The notes under the pieces: generated by a model | What the model was told of the DNA's origin: nothing | Seen by the model: only the letters and a program-made list of their open reading frames with translations | Databases searched by the model: none | Assembly: GCA_016792565.1 (NCBI GenBank) | Contig: JAEUMK010000087.1 | Span: 1 to 47,789, forward strand | Source: Alphaproteobacteria bacterium | GTDB lineage: Bacteria; Pseudomonadota; Alphaproteobacteria; Micropepsales; Micropepsaceae | DNA length: 47,789 nucleotides | Direction: 5' to 3' | Shown here: positions 1-8,471 of the stretch, one piece after another | Layout: the number at the start of each line of letters is the position of its first letter | How positions within the stretch are numbered: the stretch's first letter is position 1 | Made by a program: the position numbers and the translations under genes

Positions 1-425
1 GCCAGCACCAGGAAACCCCACACCACCGCCCACCACTGGTCGTAGTGGACCGGCATCCACAGTCCGAGATCGGGCGCCAGATCCAGGAAGTAGAACCCGG
101 CCGCCACGGCGAGCCCGGCGAACAGCGCGTAGGCGCGGAAATAGCTGCGGTTGCGCAGCGCCAGTTCGCGTTCGTCGAGGGCCTCGTCGGGCGCGTTCCC
201 GACGAACCAGTGGATCGACCGGCTCATGACAAAGGCGAAGCCGCCCAGCGTGGCCGTGGCGATCGTCAGTTTCAGAAGGCTGGCGGCCGCCGACCCCGGC
301 TCGGTCAACAGCGCAAGGACCGCCAGCGCGGTCGCCGCGGCCAGCGCCGTGGCGCCGATCGCCGCGCGGCGGGCGCGGCGCGACAGGCGTCCCGGGCGCG
401 GGCGGGTCAGGGGCTTGGTCGTCAT
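1..425 (-). CDS. Small integral membrane protein, 3'-truncated by the window edge
   Basis: The gene starts at an ATG at 425 and runs off the left edge after about 141 codons. Seen: a basic N-terminus rich in Arg (residues 8-20), hydrophobic segments near 21-41, 48-67, 97-116 and 130-141, and an acidic-basic motif DEALDERE at 80-87 between segments 2 and 3. This layout recalls small membrane proteins of the DUF2178/DUF3796 kind that are paired with short XRE regulators; that assignment is inference. It begins one base after the stop of the regulator at 427-681, so the two are surely cotranscribed and probably translationally coupled. The regulator most likely controls both. No enzymatic motif is visible. 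Confidence 0.7.
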   Translation of the reverse strand, partial: MTTKPLTRPRPGRLSRRARRAAIGATALAAATALAVLALLTEPGSAAASLLKLTIATATLGGFAFVMSRSIHWFVGNAPDEALDERELALRNRSYFRAYALFAGLAVAAGFYFLDLAPDLGLWMPVHYDQWWAVVWGFLVL

Positions 426-426
426 T

Positions 427-681
427 TCAGGGCTCTCCCGCGAGGCTGGCCTTGGCGCGCATCAGCTCGGCGGCCAGCGGCGCAAAGGGTTCGAACGAAA
501 ACACCATCTCCACCGGCAGGCCGAAGAACCGGGCGATCTTCATCGCCAGCTCCAGCGAGGGGCTGTAGTCGCCCCGCTCCAGATACCCGATGGTCTGGAA
601 ATTGACCCCCACCGCCTCGGCAAGCTCCCTGCGCGTGACGTTGCGTTCGGTCCTCAGGAGGGCGATCCGGTTGTGAAGCAT
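427..681 (-). CDS. XRE-family helix-turn-helix regulator (84 aa)
   Basis: A compact Cro/C1-type DNA-binding protein with almost nothing beyond the HTH. Residues 6-60 hold the five-helix fold: RTERNVTRRELAEAVGV is the HTH core, followed by QTIGYLERGDYSPSLELAMKIA and a FGLPVEMVF tail, the usual ending of short YozG-type repressors. The ATG at 681 is the only good start. The gene is transcribed towards the left edge together with the membrane protein that follows one base later. Upstream lie two dyads around a TTGACA hexamer, pointing to autorepression. The cotranscribed membrane protein may be the signal input or the regulated target; this is inferred from gene order only. Confidence 0.88.
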   Translation of the reverse strand: MLHNRIALLRTERNVTRRELAEAVGVNFQTIGYLERGDYSPSLELAMKIARFFGLPVEMVFSFEPFAPLAAELMRAKASLAGEP

Positions 682-713
682 GGGTACGGTGGTGTGCTAC
701 TCACGATGATGTA

Positions 714-771
714 TTGTGTTTACACAACATTACATGCGGATGTCAATGCCTATGTTGTGTTAACACAACAT
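714..771 (-). promoter_or_regulatory. Putative autoregulated promoter with two operators
   Basis: Positions 752-771 are a perfect 20-bp palindrome (ATGTTGTGTTAACACAACAT). Positions 714-727 repeat the same half-sites (TTGTGT-TT-ACACAA). Between them, read on the minus strand, is TTGACA at 746-741. A weak -10 (TAAACA at 722-717, 18-bp spacer) falls inside the second dyad. A repressor bound to both dyads would cover the promoter of the XRE gene. The AT-rich stretch stands out in a GC-rich neighbourhood. Binding by the adjacent XRE protein is inferred. Confidence 0.65.
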
Positions 772-854
772 CCGCTCCCTGAGACCAATCGGGGCTTGCG
801 CGGCCTTGCGCGGGAAGGCTAGGTCCGGCCGAGCCAAACGGCGGCGCGGAGCCC

Positions 855-1154
855 ATGAACGACCCTCTCTACCCCATCTTCTGGGCGATCGATCAGGTGC
901 TGTGGCTGTTCCTGATCATCATGTTCGTACGGATCATGCTGTCGTGGCTGTTCGCCTTCCAGGTGATCAACCCGCGCCATCCCTTCGCCTGGCAGGCCGA
1001 CCGTTTCACGCGCGCGGTGACCGATCCCGTCATGCGGCCGATCCAGCGCGCGCTGCCGCCGCTGGGCGGCGTCGATCTTTCGCCGCTGGTCATCTTCATC
1101 CTCGTCTATGTGCTGCAGATGTATCTCTGGCAGCTCTATGTCGCGATCCGCTGA
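855..1154 (+). CDS. YggT family membrane protein
   Basis: A 99-aa protein with two hydrophobic segments (residues about 8-31 and 71-97) around a polar loop containing NPRHPF and the family motif DPVMRPIQRALPPLGGVDLSPLV. This matches YggT/YlmG proteins, small inner-membrane proteins linked in other bacteria to cell envelope, division or osmotic functions without a defined activity. It starts the run YggT-DUF167-folD. Its last 17 bases overlap the DUF167 gene, so translation is probably coupled. No strong ribosome site precedes the ATG; GCGGAG lies about 4 nt before it. Confidence 0.9.
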   Translation: MNDPLYPIFWAIDQVLWLFLIIMFVRIMLSWLFAFQVINPRHPFAWQADRFTRAVTDPVMRPIQRALPPLGGVDLSPLVIFILVYVLQMYLWQLYVAIR

Positions 1155-1461
1155 TCCCTTCCGGATCGACGGCGACGACGTGCTGCTGCGCGTCCGCGCG
1201 ACGCCGGGCGCGCGCCGGCCGGGGCTCGATGGCCTCGCCGAGGGGCCCGAGGCGCAGACCGCGCTGAAGGTGCGGGTGCGGGCCAAGGCCGAGGACGGCA
1301 AGGCCAACGCCGACCTGATCGAAACGCTGGCCGTGGCGCTGGGACGGCCGCGCTCGAGCCTTAGCGTCGCCGCCGGCGCCTCGGCGCGCCTCAAGACCGT
1401 CCGCATCGCGGGCCGCGCGGGCGAAACCGCCGCCCGGCTGAAGGAGCTTCTCACCCCATGA
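1138..1461 (+). CDS. DUF167/YggU family protein
   Basis: The 107-aa product carries the DUF167 signature: [13 protein letters not shown] near the start, then [22 protein letters not shown] and a C-terminal segment with KTVRIAG. It is a small alpha/beta fold of unknown function that is often next to yggT. The ATG at 1138 lies inside the end of yggT (17-bp overlap), and its stop forms an ATGA overlap with folD. An upstream in-frame ATG at 1108 would add ten residues and overlap yggT by 47 bp, which is less likely. Confidence 0.88.
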   Translation: MSRSADPFRIDGDDVLLRVRATPGARRPGLDGLAEGPEAQTALKVRVRAKAEDGKANADLIETLAVALGRPRSSLSVAAGASARLKTVRIAGRAGETAARLKELLTP

Positions 1462-2345
1462 CCGCCACCCGCATCGAAGGCAAGGAGGTCGCCGGAGACC
1501 TCAAGGCGCGCGTCGGGCAAGCCGCCGCGGCGCTGAAGGCGGCGCATGGGCTCACCGTCGGGCTGGGCGTCATTCTGGTCGGCGACGACCCGGCGAGCCA
1601 GGTCTATGTCCGCAACAAGGGCATCGCGGCGCGCGAAGCGGGGCTGCATGCCGCCGAAATCCGCCTTCCGGAAACGGCGAGCGAGGCCGAGGTGCTGGCA
1701 GCGGTGCGCCGGATGAACGACGATCCGGCGATCCACGGCTTTCTGGTGCAGTTCCCGACCCCGCCCCAGGTCCGCCAGAGCGCGGTGATCGACGCGATCG
1801 ATCCGGCCAAGGACGTCGACGGCCTCACCGCGACGAATGCCGGCCTGCTGGTCTCGGCGCGCGAGGGCCTTGTCTCGTGCACCCCGGCCGGGGCGCTGAT
1901 GATGATCAAGCGGGTGCGCGCCGACCTTGCGGGCCTCGACGCCGTGGTCATCGGGCGCTCGATCCTGGTCGGCCGGCCGATGGCCCAGCTTCTCCTCAAC
2001 GAAAGCTGCACCGTGACGACGGCGCATTCGAAGACCCGCGACCTGCCGGCGCTCTGCCGCCGCGCCGACATCCTGGTCGCGGCGATCGGCAAGCCCGCCT
2101 TCGTGCGCGGCGACTGGATCAAGCCCGGGGCGACCGTCATCGATGTCGGCATCAACCGGATCGACGCCGGGGAGGGCAAGACGCGCCTCGTCGGCGATGT
2201 CGCCTATGACGAGGCGGCGGCGGTGGCCGGGGCGATCACGCCGGTCCCGGGCGGCGTCGGGCTGATGACCGTCGCCTGCCTCCTGCGCAATGCGGTGATC
2301 GCCGCCTGCCGCCAGAACGCCCTGCCGGTGCCGGAGGGCCTCTGA
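1458..2345 (+). CDS. folD: Bifunctional methylenetetrahydrofolate dehydrogenase/cyclohydrolase
   Basis: Cytosolic enzyme that converts 5,10-methylene-THF to 10-formyl-THF with NADP+ in two steps. At 295 aa it has normal length. Visible motifs are YVRNK with the catalytic Lys at 54, the fold hinge DVDGLT, the nucleotide-binding [16 protein letters not shown] and the C-terminal PGGVGLMT (usually PGGVGPMT). It starts with ATG overlapping the DUF167 stop (ATGA), so it is the last gene of a coupled three-gene unit. Nothing suggests loss of function. Confidence 0.97.
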   Translation: MTATRIEGKEVAGDLKARVGQAAAALKAAHGLTVGLGVILVGDDPASQVYVRNKGIAAREAGLHAAEIRLPETASEAEVLAAVRRMNDDPAIHGFLVQFPTPPQVRQSAVIDAIDPAKDVDGLTATNAGLLVSAREGLVSCTPAGALMMIKRVRADLAGLDAVVIGRSILVGRPMAQLLLNESCTVTTAHSKTRDLPALCRRADILVAAIGKPAFVRGDWIKPGATVIDVGINRIDAGEGKTRLVGDVAYDEAAAVAGAITPVPGGVGLMTVACLLRNAVIAACRQNALPVPEGL

Positions 2346-2441
2346 GGCGGCGTGGGCCGTTCAGGGCCGGTTCAGCGCCGCCGCGACAAAATGCGTCCAA
2401 GCTTCCAATCAAGGAAAGCCGCACCTAGAGTGAAGGACGCC

Positions 2442-2762
2442 ATGCGCACCCGCTTCGCCCCGCTTCTCGTCACTGTCGCGGTCATCGCCGCCGCGGTCGG
2501 CGCTGCGCAGGCGTTCGACCGGCGCATCCGCATCAAGAACGACACCGGACAGGCGATCGTCAGCCTTTCCGCCTCCAGCAGCGAGAGCGGCTGGTCGGGC
2601 CAGGTGCTCGCCGGCCTCGCGCCCGGCAAGGCGGCGATGGCGACCATCGACGACGGCTCGGGCGCCTGCACCTACGACTTCACCGCGGCGCTTGAGGACG
2701 GCTCCTCGCGCCGCGCCGGCGGCGTGAACGTCTGCGACCTCTCGGTCTTCGCGATCGAGTAG
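2442..2762 (+). CDS. Small exported protein of unknown function
   Basis: A 106-aa protein with a clear signal peptide (basic MRTR, hydrophobic core to about residue 25, AQAF cleavage region). The mature part is a short beta-rich domain beginning RRIRIKNDTGQAIVSL, with two Cys near the C-terminal half (GACTYDF and NVCDLSV) that could form a disulfide. The phrase IKNDTGQAI resembles periplasmic proteins that open with a beta strand such as VVNNTGYTI. I chose the ATG at 2442, which has AAGGA just upstream; an in-frame GTG at 2430 is an alternative. It is monocistronic, 96 bp after folD. Function not recognised. Confidence 0.7.
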   Translation: MRTRFAPLLVTVAVIAAAVGAAQAFDRRIRIKNDTGQAIVSLSASSSESGWSGQVLAGLAPGKAAMATIDDGSGACTYDFTAALEDGSSRRAGGVNVCDLSVFAIE

Positions 2763-2801
2763 CGCGCGCCGCGGCGGGGCCTCACGGCCCCGTCCCGACG
2801 G

Positions 2802-3482
2802 CTAGACGGGCCAGGCGCCGACGCTGATGCGGTCATCCACGCTGAGCACGCCGGGCTGGTTCTCGACCAGTGCCAGCAGGGCCTGGTGCTGGCTCTCGGC
2901 GCTGACCCGGCCGGCGAGCGTGACCGCGCCCTGGGCGACGGTCAGCACCACCTGCGCGGCGTCGATCCACGATTCGTGCGACAGGGCGGCGCGGATCGCC
3001 GCGGCGATCGCGGCATCGCCGGGCGCCTCGCCGGCCGGCGGCGGCGCGGCGATCAGGGCCTTCAGCAGGTCGCGCCGTGCGACGATGCCGACGAGGCGGC
3101 CGTCGCGCACCACCGGCAGGCGCTTGACGCCGAGGCTCGCGAGCAGTTCGGCGACCCGGGCGACCGGCGTTTCCTCCTCGACCGCCACGACCGACCGGCT
3201 CATCGCCTCGCGGACGTAGCGCCCATGCGCGCGGGCATAGTCGGCGGCCAGCGAGCGGTCGTCGGAGATCAGCCGCAGCCACCAGGAGGGCCGCTTGGCG
3301 GCGCCGTATTCCGAGCGCCGAACCAGATCGCCCTCGGTCAGCATGCCGGCCAGGGTGCCGTCCGCCTCGACGACCGGCAATCCGGAGACGCCGGCCTCGA
3401 GCATCGCCTTGGCCGCTTCGGCGACCGTCGCGCCGGACCGGATGGTGACCGGCGCGGACGTCATGATGTCCTTGGTTTTCAT
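2802..3482 (-). CDS. Tandem CBS domain protein with C-terminal BON domain
   Basis: The 226-aa product opens with CBS1 (about residues 1-60, MKTKDIMTSAPVTI and GVSGLPVV), then a linker, CBS2 (about 90-145, GVKRLPVVRDGRLVGIVARRDLL) and a BON domain (about 155-222, VTLAGRVSAESQHQALLALV). CBS pairs bind adenine nucleotides as energy sensors, and BON domains bind membranes or phospholipids. This CBS-CBS-BON combination is common in alphaproteobacteria and usually annotated only by domain. It begins 10 bp after the TerC gene stop on the same strand, so it likely forms an operon with it. Confidence 0.92.
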   Translation of the reverse strand: MKTKDIMTSAPVTIRSGATVAEAAKAMLEAGVSGLPVVEADGTLAGMLTEGDLVRRSEYGAAKRPSWWLRLISDDRSLAADYARAHGRYVREAMSRSVVAVEEETPVARVAELLASLGVKRLPVVRDGRLVGIVARRDLLKALIAAPPPAGEAPGDAAIAAAIRAALSHESWIDAAQVVLTVAQGAVTLAGRVSAESQHQALLALVENQPGVLSVDDRISVGAWPV

Positions 3483-3492
3483 GGCCGCCTCC

Positions 3493-4557
3493 TCAGCGTT
3501 CGATTTTCAGTTCGGCAGGGCGGTCGCCCCGCGTCTTCCACAGCGAGTACAGCACGCCGCCGATCAGCAGCGCGAAGGTGACGCCCAGCGAGATCTCGGT
3601 CGGCACCTTGCCGCTGGCGAAGAAGTCGCCGGCGAAGATCTTGGAGCCGATGAAGATCAGCACCAGCGCCAGCGCGTACTTCAGATAGTGGAAGCGGTGC
3701 ACCATCGCCGAGAGCGTGAAGTAGAGCGCCCTCAGGCCGATGATCGCGAAGATGTTCGAGGTGTAGACGATGAACGGCTCCTGGGTGATCAGGAAGATCG
3801 CCGGCACCGAATCGACCGCGAAGATGACGTCGGCGAACTCGACTGCCACCAGGCAGAGGAAGAGCGGCGTCGCCCAGAGGACGATCTTGCCGGTCTTGGG
3901 GTCCGGCTCCTTCACGAAGAAGCGCTCGCCGCGCATGCCCTCGGTGATGCGCATGTGCCCGCGCAGCCAGCGGATGAGGAAGTTCTCCGTCATCTGCTCT
4001 TCCTTGTTCTGGATGGCGCTCCACAGCAGCTTGAGGCCGGTGAGGATGAGGAAGACGGCGAAGACGTAGAGAATCCAGGCGAAGTTGGCGATCAGCGTCG
4101 CGCCCAGCGCGATCATCACGGCGCGCAGCACGATCACGCCGATGATGCCCCAGAACAGCACCCGGTGCTGGTAGGCCGCCGGCACCGCGAAATAGGTGAA
4201 GATCAGGCCGATGACGAAGACGTTGTCCATCGCCAGCGTGTATTCGACGACATAGCCGGTGAGGTAGAGCTCGACCGCCGTCGTCGCCCGGTCGAAATCG
4301 CTCGGTGCGTTGACGATGAGGGCGTCGATCGAGCCCGGCGGGGCGGGGCCGTTGTAGAGCCAGAACACGACGCCCGCGAAGGCCAGCGCCAGGACGATGT
4401 AGAGCCCCGACATGGTCAGGGATTCCTTGAAGGAGACCTCGTGGGCCTCGCGGTGGAGGAGGCCCAGGTCGAGGGCCATCACGGCAAGCACGAGAACGAC
4501 GAAGCCGAGCCATACCCAGACGGGCATGCCGAGCCACAGCGCGGTCAGAATTTCCAT
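3493..4557 (-). CDS. TerC family integral membrane protein
   Basis: A multi-spanning protein of about 354 aa with seven to nine hydrophobic helices and the family's intramembrane acidic residues: FADVIFAVDSVPAI and EYTLAMDNVFVIGL are diagnostic for TerC/Alx/YkoY proteins. Members export metal ions, notably Mn2+, and can supply metal to exported proteins. I start it at the ATG at 4557 (MEILTALWLG), because the longer reading from 4602 adds only a polar stretch without a ribosome site. A promoter-like pair lies at 4646-4673. It is followed by the CBS-BON gene. I could not recognise a manganese riboswitch in the leader. Confidence 0.9.
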   Translation of the reverse strand: MEILTALWLGMPVWVWLGFVVLVLAVMALDLGLLHREAHEVSFKESLTMSGLYIVLALAFAGVVFWLYNGPAPPGSIDALIVNAPSDFDRATTAVELYLTGYVVEYTLAMDNVFVIGLIFTYFAVPAAYQHRVLFWGIIGVIVLRAVMIALGATLIANFAWILYVFAVFLILTGLKLLWSAIQNKEEQMTENFLIRWLRGHMRITEGMRGERFFVKEPDPKTGKIVLWATPLFLCLVAVEFADVIFAVDSVPAIFLITQEPFIVYTSNIFAIIGLRALYFTLSAMVHRFHYLKYALALVLIFIGSKIFAGDFFASGKVPTEISLGVTFALLIGGVLYSLWKTRGDRPAELKIER

Positions 4558-4645
4558 GTGATGCGATCGAGGACGGCCGATTCCCAAAGGGACGTCCGAC
4601 ATCGCGACGCGGCCGCTGCGTCGCCAGAGGGGCCCGGACGAGGCT

Positions 4646-4673
4646 CACATAGAGCAATCGCACGGCCCGTCAA
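4646..4673 (-). promoter_or_regulatory. Predicted sigma70-type promoter for the TerC operon
   Basis: On the minus strand TTGACG (4673-4668) is followed after 16 bp by TATGTG (4651-4646). Transcription would begin near 4639, giving a leader of about 80 nt before the ATG at 4557. Confidence 0.45.
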
Positions 4674-4675
4674 GA

Positions 4676-4698
4676 GGCGGGGGCTTTTTTGCCCCGCC
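4676..4698 (-). terminator. GC-rich stem-loop after argG
   Basis: GGCGGGG (4676-4682) pairs with CCCCGCC (4692-4698) around a loop that reads AAAAAA on the argG strand. It lies 17 bp past the argG stop and just before the TerC promoter. No U-tract follows on this strand, so intrinsic termination is uncertain. Confidence 0.4.
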
Positions 4699-4714
4699 CG
4701 CAGGCTGTGCGCCG

Positions 4715-5941
4715 CTACCCGCCCACGCGCCCCCTGCGGGCGGCGAGGGTTCTCAGGCGCAGGGCGTTCAGCTTGATGAACCCGGCCGCGTCCTTCTGGT
4801 CGTAGGCGCCGCCGTCCTCCTCGAAGGTCACGAGGTCCTGGGCGTAGAGCGAGTTCGCGCTCTCGCGCCCCGTCACGATGACGTTGCCCTTGTAGAGCTT
4901 CAGCCGCACGGTGCCGGCGACCATCGCCTGGCTCAGGTCGATGGCGGCCTGCAGCATCTCGCGCTCGGGAGCGAACCAGAAGCCGTTATAGATCAGCTCC
5001 GCATAGCGCGGCATCAGCTCGTCCTTCAGGTGCGCGGCGCCGCGGTCGAGGGTGATCGACTCGATGGCGCGGTGCGCGGCGAGCAGGATCGTGCCGCCGG
5101 GCGTCTCGTAGACGCCGCGCGACTTCATGCCGACGAAGCGGTTCTCGACGAGATCGAGGCGGCCGATGCCGTTGTCGCGGCCGAGGCCGTTGAGCCTCGC
5201 CAGCAGCGCGGCGGGGCCGAGCCTCTCGCCGTCGATAGAGACCGGATCGCCCTTCTCGAAGCCGATGACGATCTCGGTCGCCTTGTCGGGCGCCGCCTCG
5301 GGGCTGATGGTGCGCTGATAGACCATCTCGTCGGCCTCGACGTTCGGGTCCTCCAGCACCTTCCCCTCGCTGGAGGAGTGCAGCAGGTTGGCGTCGACCG
5401 AGAACGGGGCCTCGCCGCGCTTGTCCTTGGCGATCGGGATCTGGTGCGCCTCGGCGAAGGCGATCAGCTTGGTGCGGCTGTCGAGGTCCCATTCGCGCCA
5501 CGGCGCGATCACCTTCACGTCGGGCTTGAGGGCATAGTAGCCGAGCTCGAAGCGGACCTGGTCGTTGCCCTTGCCGGTCGCGCCATGGGCGACCGCGTGG
5601 GCGCCGACCTTGTTGGCGATCTCGATCTGCTTCTTGGCGATCAGCGGGCGGGCGATCGAGGTGCCGAGCAGATACTGGCCCTCGTAGACCGCATTGGCGC
5701 GGAACATCGGGAAGACGTAGTCGCGCACGAACTCGTCGCGCACGTCCTCGATGAAGATGTTCTCCGGCTTGATGCCGAGCAGCAGCGCCTTGTCGCGGGC
5801 CGGCCCCAGTTCCTCGCCCTGGCCGAGATCGGCGGTGAAGGTGATGACTTCGCAGCGATATTCCGTCTGCAGCCATTTCAGGATGACGGAGGTGTCGAGG
5901 CCGCCGGAATAGGCGAGGACGACTTTCTGGGGCGCGGCCAT
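4715..5941 (-). CDS. argG: Argininosuccinate synthase
   Basis: Condenses citrulline and aspartate with ATP in the penultimate step of arginine synthesis. The 408-aa product has the P-loop-like pyrophosphatase motif near the N-terminus ([19 protein letters not shown]) and the type I argG signatures [14 protein letters not shown] and [14 protein letters not shown] start at the ATG at 5941 (MAAPQKVV). An in-frame ATG 63 bases further upstream would add an unlikely Ser/Pro-rich leader. It is monocistronic, with a stem-loop after the stop. Identity is certain. Confidence 0.98.
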   Translation of the reverse strand: MAAPQKVVLAYSGGLDTSVILKWLQTEYRCEVITFTADLGQGEELGPARDKALLLGIKPENIFIEDVRDEFVRDYVFPMFRANAVYEGQYLLGTSIARPLIAKKQIEIANKVGAHAVAHGATGKGNDQVRFELGYYALKPDVKVIAPWREWDLDSRTKLIAFAEAHQIPIAKDKRGEAPFSVDANLLHSSSEGKVLEDPNVEADEMVYQRTISPEAAPDKATEIVIGFEKGDPVSIDGERLGPAALLARLNGLGRDNGIGRLDLVENRFVGMKSRGVYETPGGTILLAAHRAIESITLDRGAAHLKDELMPRYAELIYNGFWFAPEREMLQAAIDLSQAMVAGTVRLKLYKGNVIVTGRESANSLYAQDLVTFEEDGGAYDQKDAAGFIKLNALRLRTLAARRGRVGG

Positions 5942-6015
5942 GGCTCGGGCTCGATCGGTAGGGGACGGGTGCGAGGCTGGTAGCGCAAGCCAAGGCCGCG
6001 CCACAACTGCTTTCG

Positions 6016-6720
6016 TCAGAGAGAGCGCAGCCAGCCGGTCACCGACAGCCGGTCGCCGGCGGCCAGCGGATTGACATAGGAGACCGCGTGACGCTGCGGC
6101 ACGCGGAAGAGGTTGAGCGCGTTGAAGGCCGGGGTGAAGGCTTCGGCGACGTGGCCGTCCTCGTCGATGAACTGCAGGAGCCCGCCCCAGTCGGCGATCC
6201 AGCCGGGCGTCAGGTTCAGCACGATGGCGGCGCGGCGGTTCTTGCCCTCGTTGCCGTCGTCGTGGACGGTCAGGAAGTGGCCGGGGCGATAGCGCGTCGC
6301 CTGGGCGTCGCAGAAGGCGATCGCGGCGTCGCCCGTTACGGCGCGGGCGAAGTCGAGGAAGGCGGGGCTGTTGAGGAAGACCGTCAGCGCCCGGAAGACC
6401 GCAATGCCTCCCTCATAGGGCTCGCCATGGTCCGAGAGGCGGATCGACTCGAAGAGGAACTGGAAGCCGGCGCGCCCGCGCTCGGCGGCGAGGCGGGCGA
6501 TATCGGCCGCCGTCTCGCCCGTCCCGGCGGGCAGGTCGTAGACCGCGTCGCCGGCGTTCACCACCAGCGCCCAGGGGGCGTCGCCCGCCAGCGCGCCGTG
6601 CAGCGCGGCCGCCCCGGCGGCCTTCAGGGCGCCGGGAATGTGGACGCGGCCGGTGCGGCGGAAGACCCCGGCGCAGGCGGGGGCGAGATCGGCGCAGTCC
6701 AGTTCGAAGGTCGGGCTCAT
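6016..6720 (-). CDS. 2OG-Fe(II) oxygenase superfamily protein
   Basis: A 234-aa double-stranded beta-helix oxygenase. The iron triad is visible as H153 and D155 (TVHDD) with H211 (PQRHAVSYV), and R224 (DRLSVTGW) is placed to bind 2-oxoglutarate. The segment [13 protein letters not shown]...GGLLQF is typical of the prolyl-4-hydroxylase-like family that includes OGFOD1/Ofd1 relatives, so hydroxylation of a protein or small molecule is likely; the substrate cannot be told. It is transcribed divergently from the Rrf2 gene (65 bp between starts), so the Rrf2 protein could control both. Domain call is strong, substrate unknown. Confidence 0.88.
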   Translation of the reverse strand: MSPTFELDCADLAPACAGVFRRTGRVHIPGALKAAGAAALHGALAGDAPWALVVNAGDAVYDLPAGTGETAADIARLAAERGRAGFQFLFESIRLSDHGEPYEGGIAVFRALTVFLNSPAFLDFARAVTGDAAIAFCDAQATRYRPGHFLTVHDDGNEGKNRRAAIVLNLTPGWIADWGGLLQFIDEDGHVAEAFTPAFNALNLFRVPQRHAVSYVNPLAAGDRLSVTGWLRSL

Positions 6721-6785
6721 CTTTGTGCGGCGGCGGGCTTGTGGCGGGGGGGCGGGAAGGGCATCTCTAGCACAGAGGAAGAGCC

Positions 6786-7235
6786 ATGGCCGACAGCCAG
6801 CGTTTCGCCGTCGCGGTGCACATGCTGATGATCCTGGCCGCCCGCAAGGCGGGCGAGGCCGGCCATCCCATGACCTCGGGCGAGATGGCGAAAAGCGTCA
6901 ACGCCAACCCGGTCGTGCTGCGCCGGGTCATCTCGGCGCTTGCCCAGGCCGGGGTGGTGGCGACGCGGGCCGGGGCCCATGGCGGCGTCTGGCTCGCCCG
7001 CAAGCCGCAGGAGATCGCCCTCGACTGCGTGCGCCAGGCGGTCGACGACAATCCGGTCGTGTGCTGCCGCGCCAACGTCAATTCCGACTGCCCGCTCGCC
7101 CAGGCGGCGGCCGGGGTGATCGACGGCGTCGCCCGCCGTGTCGACGGCGCGATCCGCGCCTCGCTCGCCTCGCTGACGTTGTCCGATCTGGTGGCCGAGA
7201 TGGCGTCCCCGGCCCAGCACACCCTGAAGGCCTAG
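6786..7235 (+). CDS. Rrf2 family transcriptional regulator
   Basis: A 149-aa winged-helix regulator: QRFAVAVHMLMILA and NPVVLRRVISALAQAGVV are the classic Rrf2 DNA-binding helices, and AGAHGGVWLARKPQEI is the wing. It has a Cys group C93-C94-C102 plus C81, spaced differently from the C-X5-C-X5-C cluster of IscR. It may therefore bind a different cluster or act as a thiol redox switch, as some Rrf2 proteins do. A good Shine-Dalgarno (GAGGAAG) precedes the ATG. It faces the 2OG oxygenase gene. Its stop codon falls within a palindromic repeat. Confidence 0.9.
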   Translation: MADSQRFAVAVHMLMILAARKAGEAGHPMTSGEMAKSVNANPVVLRRVISALAQAGVVATRAGAHGGVWLARKPQEIALDCVRQAVDDNPVVCCRANVNSDCPLAQAAAGVIDGVARRVDGAIRASLASLTLSDLVAEMASPAQHTLKA

Positions 7236-7271
7236 AGCCATTTCCGTTCCGATGGAATCGGAACGGGGCTC
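7235..7271. repeat. Intergenic palindrome overlapping the Rrf2 stop
   Basis: CCGTTCCGAT (7244-7253) and ATCGGAACGG (7257-7266) are perfect 10-bp inverted arms around GGA. Outer arms GAGCC (7235-7239) and GGCTC (7267-7271) extend the dyad. It starts on the last base of the Rrf2 stop codon and lies between convergent genes, so it may serve as a bidirectional terminator, or be a copy of a dispersed palindromic repeat. Confidence 0.6.
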
Positions 7272-7284
7272 CAGGTTTTCGATT

Positions 7285-7333
7285 GAGCCTCATCTTTTCG
7301 AAGAACCGGCATCCACGTCTTCGGATGATGCTC
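7285..7333. repeat. Degenerate Hyphomicrobiales-type palindromic repeat
   Basis: GAGC near 7285 and GCTC ending at 7333 bracket an imperfect dyad with CTCATCTTTTCGAAGAACCGG and a complementary ATGAT right arm. It resembles the short extragenic palindromes beginning GAGCATGATCTTTTC that are scattered through Rhizobiales genomes. Here it lies just downstream of rlmN and 13 bp after the previous palindrome. The family assignment is from memory of the consensus, not a search. Confidence 0.5.
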
Positions 7334-7340
7334 TGGCCGC

Positions 7341-8471
7341 TCAGCCCGGCATCCGCTGCAGTTCGGCCGAGCGCAGCGCGGCGAATTTCGCCGAGGCGCG
7401 TTCCTTGACGCTCTCGCTCTTCAACTGGCCGCAGGCCGCCATGATGTCGCGGCCGCGCGGCGTCCTCACCGGCGAGGCGTAGCCGGCTGCGTTGACGACG
7501 TCCGCAAACTTCTCGATCTCGGCCCAGTCCGAGCACTCATAGGGCGCCCCCGGCCAGGCGTTGAACGGGATCAGGTTGATCTTCGCCGGAATGCCCGCCA
7601 GCTTCTTCACCAGCAGCTTGGCGTCGGCGATGGAATCGTTGACGCCCTTCAGCATCACGTACTCGAAAGTGATGCGCCGCGCGTTCGACAGACCCGGATA
7701 GGCGCGGCAGGCGGCGAGCAGCGTGTCGATGTCGTATTTCTTGTTCAGCGGCACCAGCACGTCGCGCACCTCGTCGCGCGCCGCGTGCAACGAGACGGCC
7801 AGCATCGCGCCGATCTCCTCGCCCGCCCGGGCGATCATCGGCACCACGCCGGCGGTCGAGAGCGTGATGCGGCGCTTCGACAGCGACAGGCCTTCGCCGT
7901 CGGCCATGATCTGGATCGCCGCCTTCACGTTGTCGAAATTGTAGAGCGGCTCGCCCATGCCCATCATCACCACATTGGTGACGCGGCGCAGCTCGGTCGG
8001 CTTGCCGGCGGGATAGTCGGCGAGCGCGTCGCGGGCGACGAGCACCTGCGCGACGATCTCGCCGGCGGTGAGGTTGCGCACCAGCTTCTGCGTGCCGGTA
8101 TGGCAGAAGCGGCAGTTCAGCGTGCAGCCGACCTGGCTGGAGACGCACAGCGTGCCGCGGTCTTCCTCGGGGATATAGACGGTCTCGACCTCGATGCCGG
8201 GACCGAAGCGCAGCAGCCACTTGCGCGTGCCGTCCTCCGACAGCTGCGCCTCGACGATCTCCGGGCGCTCCAGCGTGAAGCGCTCCGCCAGCTTCGCCCG
8301 CAGCGCCTTGGAGACGCTGGTCATCGCCTCGAACGAGGTCGCCCCGCGCTGATAGATCCAGTGCCAGATCTGGCCGGCGCGCATGCGCGCGTCCTTGCCC
8401 TCGACGCCGACGGCGGCGAGCGCGGCGGCGAGTTCCGGCCGCGTCAGCCCGATCAGCGACGTCAGGGACAT
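7341..8471 (-). CDS. rlmN: 23S rRNA (A2503-C2)/tRNA (A37-C2) methyltransferase RlmN
   Basis: Radical-SAM enzyme that methylates C2 of A2503 in 23S rRNA and A37 of some tRNAs. The 376-aa product carries the radical SAM cluster CX3CX2C at C116, C120 and C123 ([14 protein letters not shown]), the MGMGEPLYN motif, and the C-terminal methyl-carrying Cys in MAACGQL. The start at 8471 ([10 protein letters not shown]) overlaps the end of the upstream IalB gene by 10 bp, implying coupled expression. Downstream are two palindromic repeats, the only obvious transcription-end signals. Confidence 0.97.
   Translation of the reverse strand: MSLTSLIGLTRPELAAALAAVGVEGKDARMRAGQIWHWIYQRGATSFEAMTSVSKALRAKLAERFTLERPEIVEAQLSEDGTRKWLLRFGPGIEVETVYIPEEDRGTLCVSSQVGCTLNCRFCHTGTQKLVRNLTAGEIVAQVLVARDALADYPAGKPTELRRVTNVVMMGMGEPLYNFDNVKAAIQIMADGEGLSLSKRRITLSTAGVVPMIARAGEEIGAMLAVSLHAARDEVRDVLVPLNKKYDIDTLLAACRAYPGLSNARRITFEYVMLKGVNDSIADAKLLVKKLAGIPAKINLIPFNAWPGAPYECSDWAEIEKFADVVNAAGYASPVRTPRGRDIMAACGQLKSESVKERASAKFAALRSAELQRMPG

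Noticed and set aside
4557-4640. Manganese (yybP-ykoY) riboswitch in the TerC leader
   Set aside because: TerC genes are often controlled this way, but I could not find the conserved riboswitch core in the roughly 80-nt leader.
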